Assembly (NCBI GenBank): GCA_018296165.2
Contig: JACKQL020000049.1
Span: 124,001 to 188,000 of the forward strand
Length of the DNA stretch: 64,000 nt
Reading direction: 5' to 3'
Source of the DNA: Termitomyces sp. T153
Lineage: Eukaryota; Basidiomycota; Agaricomycetes; Agaricales; Lyophyllaceae
Shown: positions 43,971 to 53,647 of the stretch, in pieces
Position numbering within the stretch: the stretch's first letter is position 1
Layout: each line of letters begins with the position of its first letter
Program-made: the position numbers and the translations under genes
The notes under the pieces: generated by a model
Told to the model about the DNA's origin: nothing
The model's database searches: none
What the model saw: the letters and a program-made list of their open reading frames with translations, nothing else

Positions 43971-45151
43971 TGTCAGGTTCCACTGATGACAGGGGCTCAG
44001 CTACACTGGCAAATCCTTACTAGGCAGACGTGATGTCCTGTGCTTATAACTAAGCATCTGGGATTGGCGTGGAGGGGAGGAACTTGTGAGGGGAAGCTAG
44101 GGGGGGGGGTGGTCCAAGCAAGTCTAGAGTGGTTCGGAGATGTCTAAGACCAAGTGTATTAGATGTTGAACCTGGATGGGCATCAGAACAAGTTTGTGGG
44201 CATGCAAATAGAATGCAGAGTAAGCAGAGGCTTTGTGATTGATGGGGGTGGAGCCAGAGTTTGACAGGAGATCACCAAGGCATAATGGGTTCCTGGGCCA
44301 AGCAGGGAGTGAGGTCCGGAGTTGTCATAAGAATGTTCAGGTCATAACACGTGCATGGAGTTTGTACTGATGTTGGAGATGAAAGGAACTTAGGAAGACA
44401 AAGGAAATATATACAGTCAAGACAAGATGAGATAGAGAAAAGAGATAAATTTGAAACTAAAAATAGAAACAGTGATGAGATGAAGGACAAGACATAGGAG
44501 CTAGGGGGGTGAGCCAGAGACACACAATGGGGTCAGGAATGGTGGGGGAGGGTTCCAGGAGCTCAGGGAGTCAAGGGAAGCATCAACAGCTGTGGAGAAG
44601 GTTATCAGAGTTAGCCAGGGGGCTGTCAGGGTTTGCTAGAGAAGCGCCAGAGTTGCCCAGGGTGGCTGTGGAGGGTGTTCAATGGTTGGGGGTTTTGATG
44701 AGGCATTGGAGGAGGGACTCTGGGGAAGCGAGCAAGAAACCAGTAAATGCAATATCAAGACTAAAGTACCAGGGGTTACTCTACAACTTATATACCTACT
44801 ACTGGGTGGTTCCAGAGGGCAGAGGATATGGCGGCGGGCTTGACAGAACTGCATGGAGTCAACAGTTGTCAGGTATGATCTTGGAGTGGGCCGCAGTGAC
44901 ATTCTGATGGGATCAGTTGGGAAGCAGATTGCTCTGGGGTCGGAGGAAGTCTCGGGAGTCCAGAGGAATTCAGGGGATGCATCAACTGCTGCAGAGAAGG
45001 CATTAGAGTTGATCAAGGAGCCATTGGAGTTTGCCAAGGAAGTGTCGGAGTTGCCCAAAGTGAGTGCAAAGGGTGGGTGAGGGTTGGGGAGTTTGGTGGA
45101 GCATTGGGGGGGCTGGGGGCAGTGTTGGGGTCTAGGGAGCAGGTCATGACA
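43971..45151 (-). repeat. 3' LTR of B2
   Basis: 1181 bases. It reads TGTCAGGTTCC to GTCATGACA on the plus strand. It carries about 240 bases (roughly 44500-44736) absent from the 5' LTR; that segment resembles the LTR end region 44905-45140, suggesting an internal duplication. Confidence 0.9.
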
Positions 45152-45164
45152 TCACCCCCTCTTC
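45152..45164 (-). promoter_or_regulatory. Polypurine tract of B2
   Basis: Minus-strand GAAGAGGGGGTGA lies directly before the 3' LTR. It marks the 3' boundary of the internal region and so proves that gene D lies inside the element. Confidence 0.75.
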
Positions 45165-45514
45165 AGTGTTGAGACCTTCGAGATGTGGGGCACAGTTCAG
45201 GGATTGGTGGGGTGTGGGAATCGAAGTTGAGCAATATTGATCAGACCACAGTAGTGGTGGCAGTGTGAGGAACAAAGTTGAAGCATGGCCACCACTTCTC
45301 AGGGGGTTCTTCCCTAGTCATTGAAAAGGGTCAGACGTACTCTGGAGTTCCCAAACTTTCCCAATGTCGTCTTCTGCATATTCTCCAGCAGCATCCCCAT
45401 TCCCATTGGCACATACCTCAACTTCTTCTTTGGAGGACTCTGAGGGTTGGCAAGACCGTAGGCGGGTGCAGGCAATGTACTGTAGTTGTAAGTACTGTCT
45501 CTTGCTCATCATGG

Positions 45515-47054
45515 CTAGAGTGTTGAATAAGTCCCATCAGAGTTGTCAGTGGTGGTGGCAGGCCCCTTGGGGCTTTCGATGGGGGAGGCTCCAGCATAGT
45601 CAGTGGGGGAAGTGGCCCTCACTTCTCATTCCAGGCCTGGTATTGCCTCTAGGGTGGTCCAGCCTATCCCTATGGGGTCGAGAGTTGTGCAGGCAGACAT
45701 GATGCCGGAGTACTTTGCAGAGGCCGTGGGGCAAGCAAGAGGTCCCCTGATATTAGAGTGGTGTCAGGTGGTGGCCCTGGTGTATCATTGGCATGTCCCT
45801 TCCTTATCAAGCTAACCCACGTCTCTAGTGCATGTCCTATACCTGGCAGGGTGAACAGTACAAGTTTGAGGAGCCCGTGATGGGAGTGTGGTGGGACACG
45901 TCAGTGTGTCTCCCATGTCACTCATGGCACAAGAAGTGCTCTGTCACTCTGAGTTGGTGTGCTGCCTGCATTGCGGCAGAGCAGGGGTGGGACTGCAAGT
46001 GGGTTGCTATGCAGTTGGAGGAGGGTCGGAGGAGTAGGGTCTCAGGGAGGGGTTCCGGAGTAGAGGGGGGAGTTGGCATGAGGTGGCCTCCAATGAAAGT
46101 TGGGCCCCTGTAGGGTGGATGGAAGGAGGGGGCCCCCGCAATGCATGATAAGAGTAAACAGAGGGCATCCCCCTCACCAGAGGCAGGGCCTAGCAAGCAG
46201 GCATGGGAGGAGCTGGTGATGGCAGGCCCTCTGGGTCCCACAGTGTATTCCCCAACTTCCAGGGCCTTGGTTGAGCAGTCTGCAGGAGGGTCATGGTCGG
46301 TTGCCAAGGCTTTCCTGCAGCATTGGGTGGAGGAGTTGGAGAGGTTATTGGCCACACGCGGGGAGGAAGTTCATAGGGTGGGGGAGGAGAGGGACAGGCT
46401 TTGGAGGGAACTGGACAGGGCTCGGAAAGAACGGGACTTAGCACATAGGGATAAGGGCATCGCCATGGGGACCACTATGGAGTGACTGTCACAGCTTCAA
46501 GAGCTGCAAGCACATATGGCACTGTTGGAGGCATGGGTGGAGGCAGCAGGGCAACGATTGGAGGGGTTGGGGGCATGGGGGACTCAGTGGGGATTTAGTG
46601 CAGAGGTGACCCAAGTGACAGTGGAGAGGGTGCGGTGGTGGGAAGAGTAGCTTGCCAATGAGGCAGCCTCAGGGCAGCGGAGGGTGCTCCATAAGTGCTC
46701 CCTTCATCTCCCATTTACTACAAGCTGATATTTGATTCTACAGACTGAGCCAGGAAGCACCGCATCCTCCTCAACAGAGCATCAGTGGCACTGGAGTCCA
46801 TCCATGATGGGTTGGTGAGGATGCCTGGGGATCTCCCACTGGAGTTGGGGCAGGGAGTCACACAGATGGGGCATCTGCTGGTGGAACATCGGCAGAGGGC
46901 AATGGCAGACTCTGGAGTATGGTGGGAGGTGGCAATGGACATGGCGGAGCTGCTCCTGAGGCATCCTGAAGTTCTGGCAATGGTAGTAGTGCAGCTGGAG
47001 GTGGATCTGGTGGGGAGGATAGCAGAGGTGGGTTCAGAGGGGGAGGGGGAGTAG
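45515..47054 (+). pseudogene. Antisense passenger gene D of family B, copy 2 (best copy)
   Basis: On the strand opposite to gag-pol, open pieces at 45603-45815, 45832-46113, 46141-46485 and 46785-47054 follow in order. They encode PEYFAEAVGQARGPLILEWC; a Cys cluster (CLPCHSWHKKC then CAAC, residues near 45909-45985); a Gly/Pro linker; a charged coiled-coil segment (RVGEERDRLWRELDRARKER); and a C-terminal part (MPGDLPLELGQGVTQMGHLL). An intron probably ends at 46741: TGAT branch-like site, pyrimidines, CTACAG. Similar repeated proteins of unknown function exist, as I recall, in Agaricomycete genomes. Two or three stops break this copy. A DNA- or nucleic-acid-binding role is a guess from the Cys cluster. 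Confidence 0.6.
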
Positions 47055-47284
47055 GGGCTTTCTGGATTCTAGTTTCTCATTGCCCTGCACTCCTCTATTT
47101 CTGTATTTCTTCCTTGTAGCTTTTGTGAATATTGGACTTCTTGTGCTTCTGCTGAGCATGAGAAGTTTTTAGAATGAGTGAGGGGTAGAGTAAGTGAAAA
47201 AATGTAGGGGAGGTACTCATGGAAGTTGAATCCCTGATAGATCCAGAGGTGGGGGTTATGCCCACGGATGCCATCTGCACTTGC

Positions 47285-48750
47285 TAGTCCCAGGGGTCCC
47301 AGGGCTTGGTGGGGTGTTGTTGATGGAAGTCCTGGAGTTTGTTGGGGCTCTGTTGAGGTTTTTTTGGAGCTCTCATGTGTCATCCTCAGGTCCATAGCCC
47401 TTCCAGCAGACTAAGTACTGGGGCTGTCCATGGACCAAGCAGGAGTTAAGGATCTGGTCAACCTCATAGCAGTACTTGTCCTTGACTTTGATGGGGGGTA
47501 TTCAGCTGTGGTGCTGGCCAGGGAAGGGGTCCGGGGCATGTTTTTTGAGGAATTGAATGTGGAACACAGGGTGGAGGCCTTCCAAGCCCAGAGGTAGGTC
47601 AAGTTTGTAGGTGTGTGTGGAGACCTTCCAGAGGACTTTGAAAGGACTAAGGCATTTGTGGTCTAGTTTGATGGAGGGCCTCCAGGTCTTGAGGTTGTGT
47701 TGATTGAGCCAAACCAAGGTGCCAGGGGGCCAGTCAGGGGTGGGATCATGTTGGGCATCAGTATGTTTGGAGTAGGCTTGATTGGTAGTGTTGATCTCAT
47801 CCCAGAGGAATTGGTGAAGGGATTGGAGGTCCTCAGCAACTTCATGGGCAATGTAGGAGGGGATGTCCTTCAAGAACAGGGTGAGTTGGGGGTTGTAGCC
47901 TTTGTTGGCATAGAAGAGGGAGACTCCGGTGGCAGAGTGGAGCATGTTGTTGTAGGTGAATTTGGTGAGGAGGAGTTCTGTGTGCTAGTCATTCTGTAAA
48001 TAGTTAATGTATAGGCAGAGATACTGCTCCAGCATCTGGTTCACTTGTTCTGTTTGTCCATTGGTCTCTGGGTGATAGGCAGTGGAGAGGCTGGTTTTGA
48101 TCTTGAGTGCCTTGCATAGCAATTGCCAAAAGTGGGATACAAACAGGGGTCCATGGTTGGAGATAATGTCATCTGGGAGTCTGTGCTTGGAGAATACATG
48201 TTTGAGGAATAGTTTGGCAAACTCAGGAGCATTGTTGGTGGTGTAGCAGGGGATGAAGAGGGCTTGCTTGGTGAGGTGGCAAACAATGACGAGGATTGTG
48301 TTGAAACCTTCGGAGTTGGGGAGTTCGACAATATGATCCATCAATAGGGAGGACCAGGGGCAGCAGCCGATGGGAAGGGGTTTCAATAATCCATGGGGGC
48401 AGTGATGGGCTACCTTGGCCTGGAGGCAAGGTTTGCAGGCCCTTATGTATTGTGTGACATCCTTCTTCATTCCTGGCCAAAAGGAAGTCCAGGAGATGAG
48501 TTGAAGGGTCTTATGAATTTCTGAGTGCCCCTAGAGCTTATGGTTGTGGTGTTGCCGGAGTATGTCGAGGTGGATGGACTTGTGGTCTGGAGTGTAAATT
48601 CATCCACTCCAGAGCAGGAGGTAGTGGTCTGGAGACAGCAAAAAGGGATTCTCGGCACTTGACTCATTAGGGTTGTTGCAGGGGTCATGCTGGATGAAGA
48701 AAGAGTCCGGGGGTGAATTTCTGATTTGCTGGAGGATTCCTTCTTCATTT
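47285..48750 (-). pseudogene. B2 integrase and chromodomain
   Basis: The H2C2 region lies near 48560-48480. The core frame 48470-47985 has MKKDVTQYIRACKPCLQAK, DHIVELPNSEGFNTILVIVC, HGPLFVSHFWQLLCKAL and STAYHPETNGQTEQVNQML, with the catalytic Asp and Glu positions present. The C-terminal frame 47945-47502 has GVSLFYANKGYNPQL and LVWLNQHNLKTWRPS. The chromodomain at 47490-47290 reads EVDQILNSC and [15 protein letters not shown], then a TGA where Trp is expected. It inserts element cDNA into chromatin, with the chromodomain expected to read a histone mark. Confidence 0.85.
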
Positions 48751-48797
48751 AAAATCAGCATGGCATGTAGATGTTTGGGTTTGGGGGGGATTACTAC

Positions 48798-50320
48798 TTA
48801 ATGGTTGAATGCATTCTGTTTGGCTTCAAATGACTTCTTCGGATACATGTTGGACCTTTGAGTGAGGGCATCAGGCTTCATGCTGAGTCGCCTGGGGCAG
48901 TAGTGGATGGTGAAGTTGTACTCCAAGAGGGTTTCAGACCATTGAGCTTGGCAGCAGCTGAGCTGTTTTGTGGTCATGAAGTATTGCAGGTTGTTGTGGT
49001 TGGAGTATACTTGGATGTAGTGTGGGGACTCCTCGAGGTAGGCCTGCCACTGACAGAAGGCTTCAATGATTGTGAGGAGTTCTTTGTCATAGATGTCATA
49101 GTTGAGTTCCACTGGGATCATCAATTGGGTGTAGAAGGTCACAGGACAGAGATCTTTGCCCCCCAAGTCCAACTGGGAGAGTATCCCGGCAATAGCATAG
49201 TCAGAGGCATCACATTCGAGCATGATTGGCAGAGAGGGATCAAAATGGTGGAGGACCAGAGCAGAGGTGAAGGCCTTCTTCAGGAGGAGGAATATGCTCT
49301 GGCACTTGCTGTCCCAATCCCAAGGGGTGTCCTTCTGCATGAGTCAGTTGAGGGGTTTGGTGATACTGGAGTAGTTGTTGATGAAACGGTGATAAAAGTT
49401 AGCAAATTCCAGGAATGACTGTACCTCCTTGACATACCATGGTGGGGGCCAGTTGAGTATTGCATCAACCTTGGCAGGGTCCATGCACACACCATCGGGA
49501 GTGACAATGACTCTGAGATATTCAACCTCCATTATGTGGAAGGAGCATTTCTCAGGTTTGGCATGAAGGTGGTACTCTCAGAGTCATTCTAAAATGTGGC
49601 AGACATGCTCTGGATGCTCTGTCGGTGAATTCAAGTAGATCAGGATGTCGTCCAGATACACAATAATGAAAACATCATTCATGTCATGGAAGATGTCATT
49701 TATGAAGTACTGGAAAGTGGCAGAGGAGTTAGTCATTCTGAAGGGCATTATGAGGTACTCAAAGAGGCCATAGTGGGTGCAAAAGGCAGTCTTCCATTCA
49801 TGTCCCGGAGCAATCCAGACATTGTTATAGCCAGAGCAGAGGTCCATCTTTGTGTAAATCTTGGCACTGTGGAGACAATCAGTAAGGTCTCTGATCAAGA
49901 GGAGGGGATACTAGTTCTTTTTGGTGACTTTGTTGAGTTCCCAATAATGCACACAGAATCGGAGTGACCTGTCCTTCTTCTTGGCAAACAGAACTGGAGT
50001 GCTGGTGGCAGAGATCAATGGGCATATGAAGCTCTTGCTGAGCATGTTGTCAAGGTATTCCTTCAAGGCTCAGAGCTTGATCTCAGACATGTTGTAGATC
50101 TTGCCAAATGGGGGTGAGGTGCCTTCTTTGAGGTCAATCTTGTGGTTGTAGGAGTGTAGGAGTGGTGCGGGGGAAGTTCTTTGGCACTCCCTTCAGAGAA
50201 CATGTCAGCAAACTCATGATACTCTGGGGGAACTACTTTGGATAGGATCTGTTCCTCCATCTTGCTCTCTGGCATAGTGGTCCCTGTGCAGAGGTGCTTC
50301 TTGGGTAGGGCTGGCATGAT
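48798..50320 (-). pseudogene. B2 reverse transcriptase and RNase H
   Basis: RT begins near 50317 (EFADMFSEGSAKELPPH). Palm frame 49898-49584: [36 protein letters not shown] and the catalytic box VYLDDILIY, intact. Connection 49532-49344: VKEVQSFLEFANFYHRF. RNase H 49340-48798: ECDASDYAIAGILSQ, YDIYDKELLTIIEAF and YSNHNNLQYF. In the last, gypsy RNase H normally has T/SDHxNL, so Asp has become Asn. Stops separate the pieces. It would copy element RNA inside virus-like particles. Confidence 0.85.
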
Positions 50321-51591
50321 TTGTAACTGGAAGGTGGGGGTGCCATCTTGCAGAAGGCATGCAAAGGGGATGGCACCAATGATTTTAATGTCGAGGTTTC
50401 CAGAGTCAATGGAGTTGGATGTCAGAGTGGTAGTGGTTGAGTCCAGAGTGGTGGCGGAGTTGGTCGGGGGCTTTGAGCATTGCTGGTCGGGGTACTGTGG
50501 GCCTTTGTATCAATTCCAGGGTATGTTGGAAGGCAGCCATCATAATGTGATTGAGGGTGACTGAGGCAGAGTGGCATTTTCTTCTTCATCAGGGTTGCCA
50601 TTGGAGGTTGAGGGATTCTGGGTCGCTCTGGAAGTACTGGTGCTGGGGTGGGAGATATTGGAGTCTGAGATAGACTGGAGGCAGAGAGGGATGGTGGCCA
50701 CTAAACTTGCTTTGGGGCTAGGGAATTGCATGGTGAGGTTCTTCTAGTTGATGTCAGGGTTGATGTCTTGCAGCCATGGGAGTCCAAGCATAATTGGAGT
50801 CAGCAGAGGTAGTTGGGTGATGAGGAGCCGGGCCTGAAACTGCAGGTTATTGTTGAGGGTGAGGGTGTTGTCATGGTATTGAGTGATTCTTGTCATGGCA
50901 GGGCTTCTGTCGAAGAGTTGGAGCTTGAGGGGTTTGTCAAGGTCGTTGCACTGGAGGCTGAGTTGATTACTGATGAAGGTGCCAGAGGCACCACTGTTGA
51001 CGAGGGCAGGAAATACCTTGGAAGAGTCATTGAGTCAGAAATTGATGATGAACAACTGTGTGGATCTAGAGCGGAGCTGTGGGGGAGTCCGGGAGTGGTC
51101 GATCATGGTCTTAGAGTTTTCGGAGGAGAGGAGAAGGGTGAGACATCAAAAGGTACCAGCCCAGAGTTGGTGGGGTTGTCCCAGTTGAGGTGGAGGGTGA
51201 GGCTGAGCCAGTCAATGCAGGGGTTGGTGGAATGGAGCCATGAGAATCCTAAGATGACAGAGGCAGAGGGGTGTAATTTTGTGATAAGTAGTCAGAGTTC
51301 TTGCTGTCATCTGTTGGCGAAGGTCATGGTCATTTCCAGGCAGTGTGTGATGTCTCCCACTGGGGTAGGGTCTCTGTCAAAAAGTTTGAGGGGAATCAAG
51401 GCAGGGAGGTGTCGGAGGGGGTGGGGAGTGAGTGCTGCCAGGAATTCATTGATGAAGTTATTGGTGGCACCACTGTCGACTAGTGTGGGGATAGGGTTGT
51501 CAGTGAAGGGAAGAGTGGTGCAGAGGAGGAGGTTGGTAGATGAGTGGGAGGGGAGGTGTACTGGGGGGCTGTCTGGAGCAAGTATTGTTGC
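50321..51591 (-). pseudogene. B2 aspartic protease and linker
   Basis: Protease frame ending at 51307: PTLVDSGATNNFINEFLAAL with the DSGA active site intact near 51480, then DPTPVGDITHC. The linker to RT (51300-50320) is broken into pieces. The LINE interrupts the coding region at 51591/58034, about 100 bases upstream of the active site. The ATG at 51651 lies in LINE sequence and is not the natural start. Confidence 0.75.
51580..51591. repeat. Target site duplication of the intact LINE, left
   Basis: AGTATTGTTGC at 51581-51591, repeated at 58034-58044. A preceding A is ambiguous with the poly(A) tail. Confidence 0.85.
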
Positions 51592-51760
51592 GGACGCTTC
51601 TTGAACCTGTACTGCCACCATCCCTTCCGGGGTCCCGGTAGCTCTGGTCACTAGTTAGCATATATACTCCCTTCCCCTCCTTCCAAGGAGACTTCCAGGC
51701 CCACAAGCCTATCCCCTATACTACCCTTATCTTACTTTCCCCCCCCTTACGGTAGAAGGC

Positions 51761-53647
51761 ATGTCCAGTCTGGGCAAGCCCTCAGCCAAAAATTTAACCA
51801 GTGGTCCCACCAACATTGGGACCCCGACACCACCTCCCCCACGACCAGTTGCCTCAGACATCAAGGTACTGTTAGCCAACGACCCCAGTCCAATTAAGTC
51901 CCAACGTGACGCACGTACCTGGCTTGAAAAGAAAGGTTGTATCCTGGCGGCTGAACCCTATGACCGCAGGAAGCTAGTCCACGTTCTACTGTTGGCAGCG
52001 TTGACCTCAAAACAGCAGGAGTTGAGGAACGCGTCCATAGCAGTCGCGCTCCTCCTGGACAACGTGATTTCGGACCATGTGTCCGAGGCTATTGTGGATA
52101 TGGTGGTCACCAAAGCACTCAGTCGTATCGAAGGGGCAGCTACTAAGCTCAACTCCTCAGCCGACTTTGCCGCCGCGGCAGACGCCAGACAAGCTGAAGC
52201 CCTGCTTGCCCTTGACAAGGCAACAGAGCGTCTCTCTGGGGTCTCCGCCTCGCTAGATGCGCTGTTGCAATCAGCCCCCGCGAATCTCGGAAACCCTGTT
52301 GAGCAGCCTCCTCGACCCACCTGGGCTGCTATCGCAGCTTCTGCCCCCGCACAGAGGTCACCCACTGCCCCACAGCCACATGCGAACTTCAACCCGACAG
52401 CCTCCGCGGACAACACCCGCCTCCAGCAATGGTTCTTACGCGATGCTCGTACGGTCCTCGTCATAGTGGACCCCACCGACGGAACCTCGCCGACGGACAT
52501 GTCAGCCACTGGCAATTCCGCTCTCCACGACAAACTCAACAGCCATCTGGGTGATATCGACCAGGCGAATGTGGCAGTCAGAACGGTGGAAGAAGGGGAG
52601 GAACCTGAACATGGTGCCCCCAAGACCCACGCGGTGGGATTATCTTACCGAGACCGCGGTGCATATGTCCTTGAGTTTATCTCGGCTGACGCCACCAACA
52701 GGTTCCGCAAATACAGTGCAGACGAGACATGGGACGTCGTCACAGCCACCTTCGGCAGAACGGCGAGTGTCAAGCCCAAAACCTACAACATCATTGCCCG
52801 TTTCGTCCCCTGCCATGGCCGCTTCAACCCTCAGGACCAAACGCACCTTCGCACAATCGAGGACGAGAACAACCTCGAACCGAATTCCATCACCTCGGCC
52901 ACGTGGCTCAAGGCAGCTGAGAAGAGAGGTAAGAGCCAGACGGTCGCCTCTCTGAAAATCACTTGCAGCTCTCCTGACGCGGCAAACGATCTCCTACGGA
53001 GGCGAATCTTTATATCGGGTGGTCAAGTTGTGGTCCGCAAGGACTTCAAGGAGCCCATTCGATGCAACAGATGTCAGGAATACGGACACATCCGTGTCAA
53101 CTGCACGAACAACAAGCGCTGTGCGGCGTGTGTGGGAACAGGACATGATGAGCAGGCATGCAAATCCAGCGCTCCGAGGTGCGTTTCCTGTGGTCCAGAT
53201 TCGAATCACGCTAGCTCGTCACGAATGTGCCCGGTTTTCCAAAAGAAATGTGGTGAGACCAACAGCCGTTTCCCCGAGAACCAGATGCCATATTTCCTGA
53301 CCCGGGACCCTACAACCTGGGCCAAGGCGCCCCCAAAGAAGTCCACCGCGCCACCCCCGTCATTCCCCCGTCTCCTGTCCCCCAGCCCGGCAACCCAACG
53401 GGCCCCAGCACCCCTGGCTTCTCTTGGGACTGGCCCCATGGACGGCTCCTCCCCCTCAGTAGCGCAACCCCGGGCCCCAAGCGCGCCGGTTTCAGCACCC
53501 TCGATGCATTCCTTGGGCTCGGTCAATCAGCCACACCAAACTCGTCCCAACCAAAGCGACCTAAACCTGGCTCCTCCCAATGATTGTACGACCAACAGCA
53601 GCACCCGAGAAAATCTGCATCTGGCAACAGAATGTCCGCAAATCTGA
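51761..53647 (+). CDS. LINE ORF1, Gag-like RNA-binding protein with three zinc knuckles
   Basis: A 628-residue frame starting 170 bases inside the element. Residues 1-215 are Ala- and Leu-rich and probably helical (ALSRIEGAATKL, ALLALDKATERL). Residues about 215-430 contain an RRM-like or Gag-like region (YRDRGAYVLEFISADATNRF). Three Cys/His knuckles start near residue 435: CNRCQEYGHIRVNC and CAACVGTGHDEQAC fit C-x2-C-x4-H-x4-C, and the third is longer (CVSC, then H and C). The C-terminus is Pro- and Ser-rich. It should bind LINE RNA and form ribonucleoprotein particles. The last 68 bases overlap ORF2. Confidence 0.85.
   Translation: MSSLGKPSAKNLTSGPTNIGTPTPPPPRPVASDIKVLLANDPSPIKSQRDARTWLEKKGCILAAEPYDRRKLVHVLLLAALTSKQQELRNASIAVALLLDNVISDHVSEAIVDMVVTKALSRIEGAATKLNSSADFAAAADARQAEALLALDKATERLSGVSASLDALLQSAPANLGNPVEQPPRPTWAAIAASAPAQRSPTAPQPHANFNPTASADNTRLQQWFLRDARTVLVIVDPTDGTSPTDMSATGNSALHDKLNSHLGDIDQANVAVRTVEEGEEPEHGAPKTHAVGLSYRDRGAYVLEFISADATNRFRKYSADETWDVVTATFGRTASVKPKTYNIIARFVPCHGRFNPQDQTHLRTIEDENNLEPNSITSATWLKAAEKRGKSQTVASLKITCSSPDAANDLLRRRIFISGGQVVVRKDFKEPIRCNRCQEYGHIRVNCTNNKRCAACVGTGHDEQACKSSAPRCVSCGPDSNHASSSRMCPVFQKKCGETNSRFPENQMPYFLTRDPTTWAKAPPKKSTAPPPSFPRLLSPSPATQRAPAPLASLGTGPMDGSSPSVAQPRAPSAPVSAPSMHSLGSVNQPHQTRPNQSDLNLAPPNDCTTNSSTRENLHLATECPQI

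Noticed and set aside
45906..46002. Zn2Cys6-type spacing in gene D (C-x2-C-x6-C-x6-C-x2-C-x8-C)
   Set aside because: The fourth and sixth Cys are TGT and TGC only in this copy. The other two copies have CAT at the fourth position and CAA or GTG at the sixth. TGT versus CAT is best explained by an ancestral CGT (Arg) changed on either strand at CpG. The six-Cys pattern is probably a product of decay; only four Cys look ancestral.
51307..51651. Protease frame apparently starting at ATG 51651
   Set aside because: The start lies in the LINE 5' leader. The natural B2 frame is cut by the LINE insertion at 51591.
51958..52623. 221-codon minus-strand frame opposite LINE ORF1
   Set aside because: It mirrors the GC-rich ORF1 and has no domain. 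It is a shadow frame.
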